A stretch of 64,000 bases of DNA, from positions 1,116,001 through 1,180,000 of the forward strand of contig JAQJZZ010000015.1 in NCBI GenBank assembly GCA_030077755.1. The letters run 5' to 3'. Each line of letters begins with the position of its first letter. The stretch's first letter is position 1. The stretch comes from Filosporella fistucella. Taxonomy: Eukaryota; Ascomycota; Leotiomycetes; Helotiales. Position numbers and translations under genes: made by a program. Below the pieces are notes generated by a model that saw only the letters and a list, made by a program, of their open reading frames with translations, was not told where the DNA came from and did no database searches. Positions 50,510 to 60,455 of the stretch are shown here, piece after piece.

Positions 50510-53500
50510 CTAAGCATCCTCGCCATCCATGGTAAATGGAACCTTCTCCTTCTTTCCCTTCTTCTCCTTTTTCTCCTTCTTCTCTTTCTTTCCCTTCTTT
50601 CCCTTCTTCCCACCACCCAGACTTCCCGCTTCGGTAAATGAGCCACTCATTGGTGACGCGATAGCAGAGGTTGACGCAGAAGCTGATTCTGTGTCTTCAT
50701 CCTCTTCGTTATTTGTAGGAGAGAGTGGGTTCTCGCTATCGGAGGGAGGGTCGATGGAGGCGATTTGGTGGATTGGTGGAAAGTTGGTACTTGTGCTTGG
50801 CGTAATGGGAGACGGGAGAGGAGAATCGTCTGGGGACGTCATGTGTCGGGGAAGGCGTTGGATTTGTGGGATTGGAGTCCCGTATAAGGGCTCTTCGGGT
50901 AGGTGAGAGGGAGCTGCTCTTCCGAGTTCTGGAGAGGTGGGTGCCTGCATATCAAATTGAGGAGAAGCTATTTCTTCCCCTTGTGTAAAATATCCAGGGT
51001 GCTCTCGTTCATATTCGGGAGAGTAGACAGAACCTGGAGATAGGGCAGAGTCTTGTTGGGGATGGAAGATCGGTGCTTCAATTTCGGACCCTGGGGAGTG
51101 AGCCGGCTGTTGATATTGAGTAAGGAAAGCAGGAGCGTCAATTTCTGATTGCGGAGAGAGGACAGAGTCAGGAGATAGAACAGAATCTGACAAAAGAAGG
51201 TCCGGATCTTCAAAAGGGTTGCTGCCGCCTTCTTCTCGAGGAGTGGCATGTCCGGAAGCGAAAGCTGGCTCGGGAATGTGTCTGGAATCGCGAGGACTGA
51301 CATCTTGAGATGTTTCGGCTAGAGGGGCGAGTTGGTGGAAATCATGTTCTTCAAGTTCGGTGACTGGAAGAGTGATATTTTCAGGGTCCGATATTGGGGA
51401 TGTGATTGAGATTGTGTGTGCCGGTACGTCGTCGAGGAATGGGATGGAAGGTGGTTCATCTACAGAGACATTGTGGATAACCGACCTTGTGGGAGATGCT
51501 GGGCTGAACGACTCAATTTCGTGCGGACTGGCGATAGGAGAAGATGGTTCAACTGGAGACATATTTGTGTTTTGTGGCACATCTGTGTCGTCCAATTGGA
51601 TCGTTTCCACATCTCCTGACTCCAAAACATCCTCATCATCTTTCTCGATAGCTGATGGCTCTTCCTGGACCGCTGTTTCGTCGAATTCTTCCTTCTCCTC
51701 ATGTGTCGTCTCTGGCTGAACTGGTACATTATCGTCCTCATCGATAAGTGCTCGTTCCTCAATTACAGGGATATCGTCGTCTTCAGTCTTTGCTTGGACT
51801 TCAACATCAGGTTCTGACGCCTTCTCATCCTTCTCCTCGACAACAGAAAATACTTCCGAAGTCGTGTGCTCGTCAACTTCGATTTGGTCCTCAACAGGCA
51901 GTTCTCCAGAAGGTTGGTGATCCTCCACTTCAATCTGCTCTTCAACAAGAGGCGATATTTCCGAAGTCGAATGCTCACCTACTTCCCTCTGGTCCTCGAC
52001 TGCTGCTTCGACAAGCTCCGGCTGATTTGACGCTTCTAACGTCTCATTGGTTGATTCAGCAATTGGCGTCAACTCTTCAACTAGCGTCGGTGGCTCTGAA
52101 AGAGGCTCAGGTTCCGCAGTAACTTCGTGCTTCTCCTCAATGCCCTGGACAGCTATTTCCTCTGGTTCCAACGAAACATCTGCTTCAATCCTCTGCTCCT
52201 TGAAAGCCTCACTTTCCACAGCGAGATCTCGCACAGTAGTAACAGAAGGCGCTCGTGCAACCTGCTGCTCACCCTCCAAGACCTGATCTATAGATGGAAT
52301 AGCCGATTGCTCAAATTCCGCTTCGAAATCGACCTCTTCAACCGGGCTACCCGCCTCTTCAGGCCAGTCATCAACACCCTTTAAGTTGGCAGCATCATCA
52401 AGTGGCCATTCATCGACCTCTCTAGCCATCGACAGCTGTCTGCTGACAACTGGTGATTTCTTGAACCATGCACCTTCGTCTGGTACATCTTGTACTTCTC
52501 TTGACAGAACATGCTCTTTCAATTGTCCTAGGCCCATCTCGTTTAGATGTACACCCTCGTGAAGTTCCCAAATTTGAGTGCCTGTCTTTTTGATGTGAGA
52601 ATCGATATCATCTACCTGAGTAGACACGGCCTTGACCGTCTGACTGTGCTGTTCCATGGCTACAGTCAAAGGTGCCAGATTGATTTCTTTCAGATCGCTG
52701 TTGAGCATGGAGATAGAATCGGTAATCTCGGTCCCAGTAGCATCGATTTCAGCCTTCAATTCATCACTTAAGGTTGAAAGGCTTGTGGTGATTGTCGTAT
52801 GATTGATATCAATCTGAGAGGCTATGGATGTTACGGATTCTTTTGTAGCGTGGATCGAGCTGGTGCTATCTTCAACTAATGCTCTGACTGCCTTGACTTC
52901 GTCCAGAACTGCACTTGAGCTATTATCATCTTGCGATAGAAGCGCTGTAGTACCTGCACCAGCAATACCACCTAGAGCTAGAGCGCCAATCGCTTCAGAG
53001 ATATGTGAATGATTATCTTTGGTCTCAGTCTGAAGAGCTTTGACCAATGTGCCGTGTTCATCCAAGCCAGATTTTGATTCTTCAAGAAGAGCTTTGAGCT
53101 CTGATAAATTAGCCAAAACGTCTTTTTCAGAGCTGCTCTCCTTGATTGCCTCGAGAAGTGAAGATTGAGAAGTAAGGAGATCGTGAGACTCTTTCACTGC
53201 ATTCAAGACCTCGGGATTTGAGGTCGCGAGTCTGATCTCGGAAAGTGTGCCATCTTGAGCTTCAAGTGTTGAGATGATGCTAGAAAGACTGCTCTCTACC
53301 GCAGAAAGATCAATAGTTGAGCCAGCAGATGATTCAGAGGGTTGCGCAGCTTTGAGCTCGGTTAAAGTGGCAGCGTGCGATGCATGTGACTCTTTGGATG
53401 AAGATAAAGCACCTTTGATATCGTCTAAGGCACTTGTATGAGCTAAATGAGACTCCTTGCTGGCGGATGTTGCGTCCCGAATCTCGCTCAGAACTGTAGC

Positions 53501-56500
53501 ATGCGAAGCGTGGGACTCATTGGAAGTGGCCACCGAGTCGATGATGGTGGTTAAGACCGTATGATGTTCGTCCAACTTGGTAGCAATGCCTCCAATCTGA
53601 GTCTCCAATCCACTGAAGTCAATGGTAGGGACTGCTGAGGGTTGCGATTCGAGGGATCTTGTCTTGATCTCGTCGAGAGATGCACCATGTGCAGTGTGTA
53701 ATTCCTTGATAGATGAGATGGCGGCATGTTGTTCGTCTAGCTTGTTAGAGAGACCGCCAAGATGAGCCTCCAGTCCGCTGAGATCTATCTCTGGAACTGA
53801 GGCCACAGGTGCCTCCGCTGACCGCGATTTCAACTCCTCGAGTGAACTGGCATGTGCGTGGTGCATCTCATGAGAGGCGCTCGTGACCTCTTTGATTGAA
53901 GAAAGAGTGCCATGATGATCGTCCAATTTTGTCGAGATACCACTGATTTGTGATTCCAAGCCACTCAAATCAATAGCTGGTGCACTTGAGGTAACAGGCT
54001 CGATTAATCTCGATTTGATCTCATCGAGATACGCGGTGTGGGAGGCATGTAGGTCATGAGACGTGGCTGTAAGATCTCTGATTGAAGAGAGTGTCGAATG
54101 GTGTTCGTCGAGCTTCGTGGAAATACCACCAATTTGTGATTCCAACCCGCTGAGATCTACTTGAGTCGACTCAGCAGGACGTGTTTTGATCTCATCAAGG
54201 GCTGCAGCATGAGCAGTATGGAAGTCGTGAGTCGTATCCTTGATCGAAGCGAGGGTGGCGTTCTGCTCCTCTAAAGTGCTGGCAATTCCTCCAAGTCGTG
54301 TTTCGAAGGCATTGAAATCAGGGACATTACCACCATCCACAGGAGTGGCATCAACCGAGAGAGTTTTGATCTCATCCAGAGATCTTGTGTGTGAGGCATG
54401 CGATTCATTCAAAGCTTGGACGGCTTCATGAACCTTCTCCAATGTGGCCCCATTATTGCTATGCGATTCGCTTGAAGCATGTAAGAGTGTCAAGATTTCG
54501 TCACTAACATCGCCCTCCATAATTTCAGTGAGCAGGTTGGTATGATTTGCCTGTGATTGACCGAGATCATGCAAGGCTGTGAGGATTTCGGCACTGACAT
54601 CCTCCTTGATCTCGTTGAGTAGGTTGGTATGTGTTTCAAGAACCTCGATGACTGTCGCAAAGGATCCGGTGTGGGGGTCGTCGCCTGTGGTGACAACGGC
54701 TGTACTGGTAGGTGTACTTCGTGTCTTGATCTCTTCGAAACCAGCAGAGTGAGTTGTCTTAATATCTTCCAAGATTGCTGAATGAGATTCAAGGGTAGAA
54801 ATGATGGTACCGATTTGACCTTCGATACCAGTGAGAACTAGTGAAGAGGTAGGCTCATCAGCGACAGACCTCGTCTGTTCCAAAGCTGTTGTATGCGCAC
54901 CAGTCATAGCCTTCAGGTCGTCGAATGCAGCGGAATGAGCTGCAAGAGTTGTGATTATAGTACCAACTTTCTCCTCCAAATCTTCACCCTCACCAGCAGT
55001 GGCAGGAGCGACATTCAAGGATTTGATACCCTCTAAGGCCGTGCCGTGACTCTCGAGTGCGCTTGCAAGTGTTCCTCCCGCAGCTTTGATCTCATCCAGA
55101 GCTGCCGAATGAGCCTCTAAGGACGAGACTATGGTGGCGATTTGGGATGCAATCGTTGAAGTATCAACAACTGGAGCGGGAATGTCGATAGACTTTATCC
55201 CTTCCAGAGATGCACCATGACTATCCAAAGCGGTCATGTGACTGGAGGTGGTGGCTTTGATCTCATCGAGAACATTGGAATGGGTATCTAGTTTTGTGCG
55301 AAGTGCAGAAAGTTGGGACTCCAGGGCTTCACTATCAGCTGCCGAAGTCGGCACCGGGGCCACACTTAGCGATTTGATTCCTTCCAAAGCAGTGCCATGA
55401 TTCTCCAGAGCTGTCGTGTGAGACCCGCTGCTGGCCTTGATATCTTGAAGAGCGGTAGTGTGAGTCCCTAGTGTTTCGATGACTGAAGCAATTTGAGCTT
55501 CAAGTGCAGAATTGTCGACGGATGGAGCTCCTGATCCACCAAGAGATTTGAGACCTTCAAGTGCAACAGTATGAGCCGCGTGTGACTCATTGGATTGTTG
55601 AACTGCTGCTAGAATTTCAGCACGAGGATCCGAAGCTCGGTGCTCCTCGATAGTGACGATGACGGTGTCAATCTTTGAGCCTAGGCCAACGACACTCTCA
55701 TTATTTGTAGCTAGGCCACTTTCGACGCTCTCCTTCAAAGACACCAGATCAGCCTTGATTTCTTGTAGAAGTGGTGTTGAGTCTACGGAGCTGCCTTCCG
55801 CTGGTGGAGCTTCCGCACTAGCGGGCCGTTCCTTAAGCTCCCCTAGCACGGTAGCGTGTGAAGTATGGTGAACATTGGATTGCTCAATCTCAGACTTCAA
55901 TGTTGCAATTTCGGCTTGAAGCTCTTGTAAAATTGGGGTTGGATCCGGATGACTCCCTTCAATAGTTGCAGGTGTTGTAGTAGACCGTTCCTTCAACCCC
56001 CCTAATACGGCAGCATGAGAAACATGGTGATCATTAGATTTTCCGAGGTCGGATTTGAGAGTCGCAAGTTCTGTTTGAATCTCTTGAAGGATTGGCGTTG
56101 GGTCCGGAGCTCCGCCTTCAACTGGTGCAGCGCTGACTGATTTCTCCTTGATTTCTCCCAGAACTGTGGCATGTGAGACGTGATGAGCATTGGACTGTTC
56201 AATCTCGGTCTTCAGAGTTGCTATTCCTGCTTGAAGCTCTTGTAGCATTGGCGTTGGATCAGGATGGCTACCCTCAGCAGTAGCCACTGCAGTGCCCACT
56301 GGTCGGTCTTTAAGCTCTCCTAGTACTGTAGCCGCGGCGGCATGATGATCATTCGATTGTTGTAAGGCAGTCAAAATCTCTGGATGCGGTCCTTTGTCTT
56401 TGATCTGGGCGAGTGTGTTCGTTTGGCTTTCAATATTGGTGACAGCAGCTGCGATTTGGGTGCCAAGATTTGTGAATCCTTCACTATTTGATGCAATTCC

Positions 56501-57424
56501 AGCCTCGATACTTGCCTTTAAAGCCCCGATTTCTGCTGAAATTCCATCGGTACTTGCCCCTTCGCCGAATTGTCCTTTGAGAGCAGTAACATCTGCCGAG
56601 ATTGTGTCCAGTTTCTCTGTGTGTGATGATAATAAGGAGGGATCTTGCGAGGCAATCTGGTCGGTGAGTGCTTGGACATTCTTTCCAAGATCTGCCCCAA
56701 CAGCATCAATAACCTGCCCGATATCTAGCTTTAGTTGATCTAGCTGAGCTTGGAGAACAGCTATTGTAGTATTCGATTGCTCGGAATTTGCCTTTACAGC
56801 ATCAATACCTTCCCGTGCGACTGTCAATGCAGCAGATATATCGGTAACTCCTTGAGCAACCTCCGCTATTCTTGTATTGCTAGCTTCCACCGATGTTGAA
56901 AGCTCAGATAAGCTTGATGCAGTCTTTGCATCATTTTCCTCCACTAATTGTCGGAATTGCTCGAAATCGAGCAACGGATTCGACCCGATTGCTCTCGAAG
57001 TTGTGCCATCTTCGGCAGATCTGTCTACACCTTTCTCGTTTGCGCCTTCTGGCTCCAAAGGTTCTATCAATGATTCGCGTTTGGCAGCATTTTCGGCATT
57101 TGTGTCCAAACGAAGCAAGATATCCTCCACGCTTCGATTCGTTTTTCGCAGAAGTAATTCATGTGAATACACCGCTTCCACCACTGGTTGAATGGTATCT
57201 AATGCTGACTTGATTGAAGGTTTTATGAGTTTCGCAAGGTTTGCCGCGATGGCATTCTGAAAGGTTTCGCTGTTGATAGCCTGATCGATGGCAGCTCGCA
57301 GCGATTCTGGATCTGTCGTGGTGAATCCATTTGATACCGGACTGGTAACTTCAGACTTGGTACGTTTCCCCTCGAATGATGCCCTGATACGGCTTGTTAA
57401 GGGAGGTCTGGAGTTCGGCGCCAT
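50510..57424 (-). CDS. Giant repeat-rich coiled-coil protein, 2,304 residues
   Basis: One uninterrupted exon. The head (1-130) is a non-repetitive helical domain with TDPESLRAAIDQAINSETFQ and IKPSIKSALDTIQPVVEAVY. From about residue 200 to 1400 follow repeats in three classes. A (about 365-560): units of about 57 residues with HASHATVLGELKER and DPTPILQELQAEIATLKSEI. B (about 600-870): units of 55-60 with HGTALEGIKSL and HSAALDEIKA. C (about 1000-1330): units of about 62 with DLSGLESQIGGISTKLDEHH and LSSIK. Around 1480 is one short hydrophobic run (ALALGGIAGAGTTALL). From 1700 to 2200 the chain is acidic and Pro/Ser-rich, then ends in a lysine-rich tail (KKGKKGKKEKKEKKEKKGKK) and FTMDGEDA. 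I do not recognise a named family. A long scaffold or tether, as in the Woronin-body leashin type, is one guess. Confidence 0.8.
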   Translation of the reverse strand: MAPNSRPPLTSRIRASFEGKRTKSEVTSPVSNGFTTTDPESLRAAIDQAINSETFQNAIAANLAKLIKPSIKSALDTIQPVVEAVYSHELLLRKTNRSVEDILLRLDTNAENAAKRESLIEPLEPEGANEKGVDRSAEDGTTSRAIGSNPLLDFEQFRQLVEENDAKTASSLSELSTSVEASNTRIAEVAQGVTDISAALTVAREGIDAVKANSEQSNTTIAVLQAQLDQLKLDIGQVIDAVGADLGKNVQALTDQIASQDPSLLSSHTEKLDTISADVTALKGQFGEGASTDGISAEIGALKASIEAGIASNSEGFTNLGTQIAAAVTNIESQTNTLAQIKDKGPHPEILTALQQSNDHHAAAATVLGELKDRPVGTAVATAEGSHPDPTPMLQELQAGIATLKTEIEQSNAHHVSHATVLGEIKEKSVSAAPVEGGAPDPTPILQEIQTELATLKSDLGKSNDHHVSHAAVLGGLKERSTTTPATIEGSHPDPTPILQELQAEIATLKSEIEQSNVHHTSHATVLGELKERPASAEAPPAEGSSVDSTPLLQEIKADLVSLKESVESGLATNNESVVGLGSKIDTVIVTIEEHRASDPRAEILAAVQQSNESHAAHTVALEGLKSLGGSGAPSVDNSALEAQIASVIETLGTHTTALQDIKASSGSHTTALENHGTALEGIKSLSVAPVPTSAADSEALESQLSALRTKLDTHSNVLDEIKATTSSHMTALDSHGASLEGIKSIDIPAPVVDTSTIASQIATIVSSLEAHSAALDEIKAAGGTLASALESHGTALEGIKSLNVAPATAGEGEDLEEKVGTIITTLAAHSAAFDDLKAMTGAHTTALEQTRSVADEPTSSLVLTGIEGQIGTIISTLESHSAILEDIKTTHSAGFEEIKTRSTPTSTAVVTTGDDPHTGSFATVIEVLETHTNLLNEIKEDVSAEILTALHDLGQSQANHTNLLTEIMEGDVSDEILTLLHASSESHSNNGATLEKVHEAVQALNESHASHTRSLDEIKTLSVDATPVDGGNVPDFNAFETRLGGIASTLEEQNATLASIKDTTHDFHTAHAAALDEIKTRPAESTQVDLSGLESQIGGISTKLDEHHSTLSSIRDLTATSHDLHASHTAYLDEIKSRLIEPVTSSAPAIDLSGLESQISGISTKLDDHHGTLSSIKEVTSASHEMHHAHASSLEELKSRSAEAPVASVPEIDLSGLEAHLGGLSNKLDEQHAAISSIKELHTAHGASLDEIKTRSLESQPSAVPTIDFSGLETQIGGIATKLDEHHTVLTTIIDSVATSNESHASHATVLSEIRDATSASKESHLAHTSALDDIKGALSSSKESHASHAATLTELKAAQPSESSAGSTIDLSAVESSLSSIISTLEAQDGTLSEIRLATSNPEVLNAVKESHDLLTSQSSLLEAIKESSSEKDVLANLSELKALLEESKSGLDEHGTLVKALQTETKDNHSHISEAIGALALGGIAGAGTTALLSQDDNSSSAVLDEVKAVRALVEDSTSSIHATKESVTSIASQIDINHTTITTSLSTLSDELKAEIDATGTEITDSISMLNSDLKEINLAPLTVAMEQHSQTVKAVSTQVDDIDSHIKKTGTQIWELHEGVHLNEMGLGQLKEHVLSREVQDVPDEGAWFKKSPVVSRQLSMAREVDEWPLDDAANLKGVDDWPEEAGSPVEEVDFEAEFEQSAIPSIDQVLEGEQQVARAPSVTTVRDLAVESEAFKEQRIEADVSLEPEEIAVQGIEEKHEVTAEPEPLSEPPTLVEELTPIAESTNETLEASNQPELVEAAVEDQREVGEHSTSEISPLVEEQIEVEDHQPSGELPVEDQIEVDEHTTSEVFSVVEEKDEKASEPDVEVQAKTEDDDIPVIEERALIDEDDNVPVQPETTHEEKEEFDETAVQEEPSAIEKDDEDVLESGDVETIQLDDTDVPQNTNMSPVEPSSPIASPHEIESFSPASPTRSVIHNVSVDEPPSIPFLDDVPAHTISITSPISDPENITLPVTELEEHDFHQLAPLAETSQDVSPRDSRHIPEPAFASGHATPREEGGSNPFEDPDLLLSDSVLSPDSVLSPQSEIDAPAFLTQYQQPAHSPGSEIEAPIFHPQQDSALSPGSVYSPEYEREHPGYFTQGEEIASPQFDMQAPTSPELGRAAPSHLPEEPLYGTPIPQIQRLPRHMTSPDDSPLPSPITPSTSTNFPPIHQIASIDPPSDSENPLSPTNNEEDEDTESASASTSAIASPMSGSFTEAGSLGGGKKGKKGKKEKKEKKEKKGKKEKVPFTMDGEDA

Positions 57425-59375
57425 GATTTGGCAAAATGCAGGTACATTGAGAATTGAACGTAGGAAAAAGAGAGGAAAGACAGAGTTTTTACTCTGGACG
57501 AAACGATACTCACCGTCCCGATCCGATGGGTAACCGCATCGTACCTACCTTGCGACGGGGCCAATTGGGTATATTTGGGTGTGTTATAGGATGCTTAGTT
57601 GTAAACGTTTATGCGTGATTGATCCTCGACAGGACAGCCAGCAGTGAAAAAAATGCGTTGTTCGGGGATTGACCAGGATGTATGTGGGTGGAGCGTGTTT
57701 CCTACGCGCCCCTGCAATTTTGGTGTTAAGTTCAGTTCAAGGGAGTGGGAGTATTGGTGGCGGGTGGAAGGTTTTTCCGGTTCCGGGTAGGTAAGGTGTG
57801 GTCGAGGTAACTTAAGTTTGGGAGCAACATGGGAGGAAGAATTGGGCGTGAGTGAAAGTGGGCCGGCGGGAACAGACGAGTAAAGACGAGCACCTCTGTA
57901 AAGACAACAGCGGGTTAGGTAGATTGTCTGTGTTGTGGCAGTGGGGGCGTCATCTCATTTGATATTGGGCGGCAAATGATGGTTAAGGTACCGATGTTTG
58001 CTTTTACAACTCACCACCAGTCACTCCTAGTCAGTCACCGCTGCCAGACTGCCAGCCATTATTATTCCCAGTCATCCACCAGACCAGACCAGCACTCCCA
58101 TTACCCTTGAGCGGCGGCGGGTGGATAGGATGGGTGCATGCAGTGACAGCTCGAGAGAGGGCTCGAAAGGAATTCGAAGCCTATGAGGCATATGGCGCAT
58201 CCGCCGATGATGGAGGAAAGGATGCATGTGCATATGGTACAACACCACACATAATGACTGACAGTTGGCTGTGCAAAATATGATATGTCTGACAGATGGG
58301 CTGATATGATTTTGTACAGCAAGCAATGGCACAATAGAGTCATGCACACGCAGATGCAGTGCAAAAATGTATATGCACCACGGCAGATGGAGAAAAGGAA
58401 GAAAGGAGAGGACTTGAGCCGAGAGAGGCATATCTCAAAATGGCCTCAGCCCTCTCAACCTCCCCGTACTCTTACACTTATTTGACTTCCCTCCCAATAG
58501 AACACACACGAACCGGAGGGTATGTAGATTGAACTCTATACATCACACCAGTCACCTGACCATACCAAATCCAGACTCATCTCTTTGCGCCGGACATTTT
58601 CCTCTCCTGTAATTTACCAATATAGAAATATCAAATCGATCTCAGAAGCTTCCCATGGAAACACCCCAGACGCCCAAAAGCAACAACCAAGGCGAACAGG
58701 TCAAAGCTCAAACGAGCCGGTCCAGACAAACAACCAAGCAGCGAGCTCAGAACGAACGAAGTCGGACGAGGCCTGCAAACTACAGGTACATCCATGTCCT
58801 ACCAAACAGCATCTTCATGCGTTCCACGAGGCTGTGAGATCAATGAACTACTATATTACCTATGGTATACATCGAAAAAGCACATACCATTAAACAATAT
58901 ACCATGATTACCATCTCAAACCGTTTTGAAACTCATATCGAATGGCTGATATAAACTTGAATACATGTTGCTACCCCAGATTTATCATATCTATTTGTAT
59001 CCGAGCTTTTTAGGGTTTCAAACTTGAAAGCCGAGCACGTTCTAAAGACTAGGAATTGCGTCGCGAATACCATGGCATTGTGATATTCCGCGTTTATATA
59101 ATAACACATTTCCCATAAGATATTAAACATACATGCAAACCTTTGAATTGAAGGTACAGAGGTACATGTATACTTGTGTACTAACGGCCACGGCAAAAGG
59201 CACAAAGGGATTGCGTCGGCCGAGCCTGCCCCCACCAAACCTCTGATCCTCCTGCCGACATCACAGCAGCCTCGGTTCGTTCAACCGGAAGCTGTGACAT
59301 TTATCCACGACCATAAAGCCTCTTCACAAGCCATTCCTCCCTCCAAATTCCACGCGCAAACACCTTGTCGCCGCC
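57425..59375. other. Intergenic, 1.95 kb, divergent promoter region
   Basis: Between the start of the giant gene and the start of the carnitine carrier, which face away from each other. No coding frame supported. Some sequence at 58000-58100 repeats AGTCA/GCCAG words loosely. Should hold both promoters. Confidence 0.5.
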
Positions 59376-60455
59376 ATGAGTTCCTCTTCCTCCTCCGCAG
59401 GTGCAAAGATAAACCAGAAGATCGACGCTCTTCCTCCAGCTGTTGCGGACAAGCTTCCCCATGTCCCGGAGTCAAAACAGGAGCTCAAGGAGGTCGTGGT
59501 AGAGGCTGAGAAGAAATCTCTTGCGGGACTAAGGAGTTTGGCTGCTGGAGGCTTTGGTGGTGTTTGTGCGGTGGTGGTAGGACATCCGTTTGATTTGGTG
59601 AAGGTACGGTTGCAGACTTCGGAGAAGGGAGTTTATTCTGGCGCCCTGGATGTGGTGAGGAAGAGTATTGCTAGGGATGGGTTAAGGAGAGGTCTTTATG
59701 CTGGTGTTAGTGCGCCTTTGGTGGGAGTTACTCCTATGTGTATGTATTCCATGTCCCTCTATTGCACAATCTAACAATCAATAGTCGCCGTCTCATTCTG
59801 GGGTTACGACGTAGGCAAGAATCTCGTACGCACATATTCCACAGTAAAAGACAACCAATTATCCGTCGCCCAAGTCTCTGCAGCAGGTTTCTTCTCCGCC
59901 ATACCCATGACACTCATCACAGCTCCATTCGAGCGCGTAAAAGTCCTTCTGCAGATCCAAGGACAGAAGACTCTCGCACCAGGCGAGAAACCAAAATACA
60001 ACGGTGGTGTAGATGTCGTGCGCCAATTATACAAAGAAGGAGGAGTACGTTCCGTCTTCAGAGGCTCATTCGCAACCTTAGCACGCGATGGACCAGGCTC
60101 GGCAGCATATTTCGCAACCTATGAATACATCAAGCGCAAACTCACTCCTGTTGATCCTGCCACCGGCAAAGCAAGCGGGAATCTCAGTCTGCCAGCCATT
60201 ACCTGCGCAGGAGCAGCAGCAGGTGTCGCAATGTGGATTCCTGTCTTCCCAGTAGACACCGTGAAATCACGTCTGCAAACTATGGAAGGCAAACCCACTG
60301 TTGGAGGAGTCATCAGTGGATTATACAGAAACGGTGGATTTAAAGCTTTCTTCCCTGGTTTCGCACCGGCGCTTATGAGAGCTGTGCCTGCGAATGCAGC
60401 TACGTTTTTGGGAGTGGAATTGGCGCATCAGGCTATGAATAAGGCTTTTGGATAG
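59376..60455 (+). CDS. Mitochondrial carnitine/acylcarnitine carrier
   Basis: Inner-membrane carrier (CRC1/AmcA type) that exchanges acylcarnitine for carnitine so that acyl units can enter mitochondria. About 344 residues, two exons; a 48-50-nt intron (GTATGT...CAATAG) joins VGVTPM to FAVSFWGYDVGKNL. Three mitochondrial-carrier repeats are seen: HPFDLVKVRLQT, APFERVKVLLQIQG and FPVDTVKSRLQT, each with the PX[DE]XX[KR] signature. The matrix-side basic/aromatic motif RGLYAG and the GPGSAAYFATYEYIK segment of repeat 2 fit the carnitine subfamily. The N-terminal 45 residues are polar. The start at 59376 is the first Met in frame. Confidence 0.92.
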
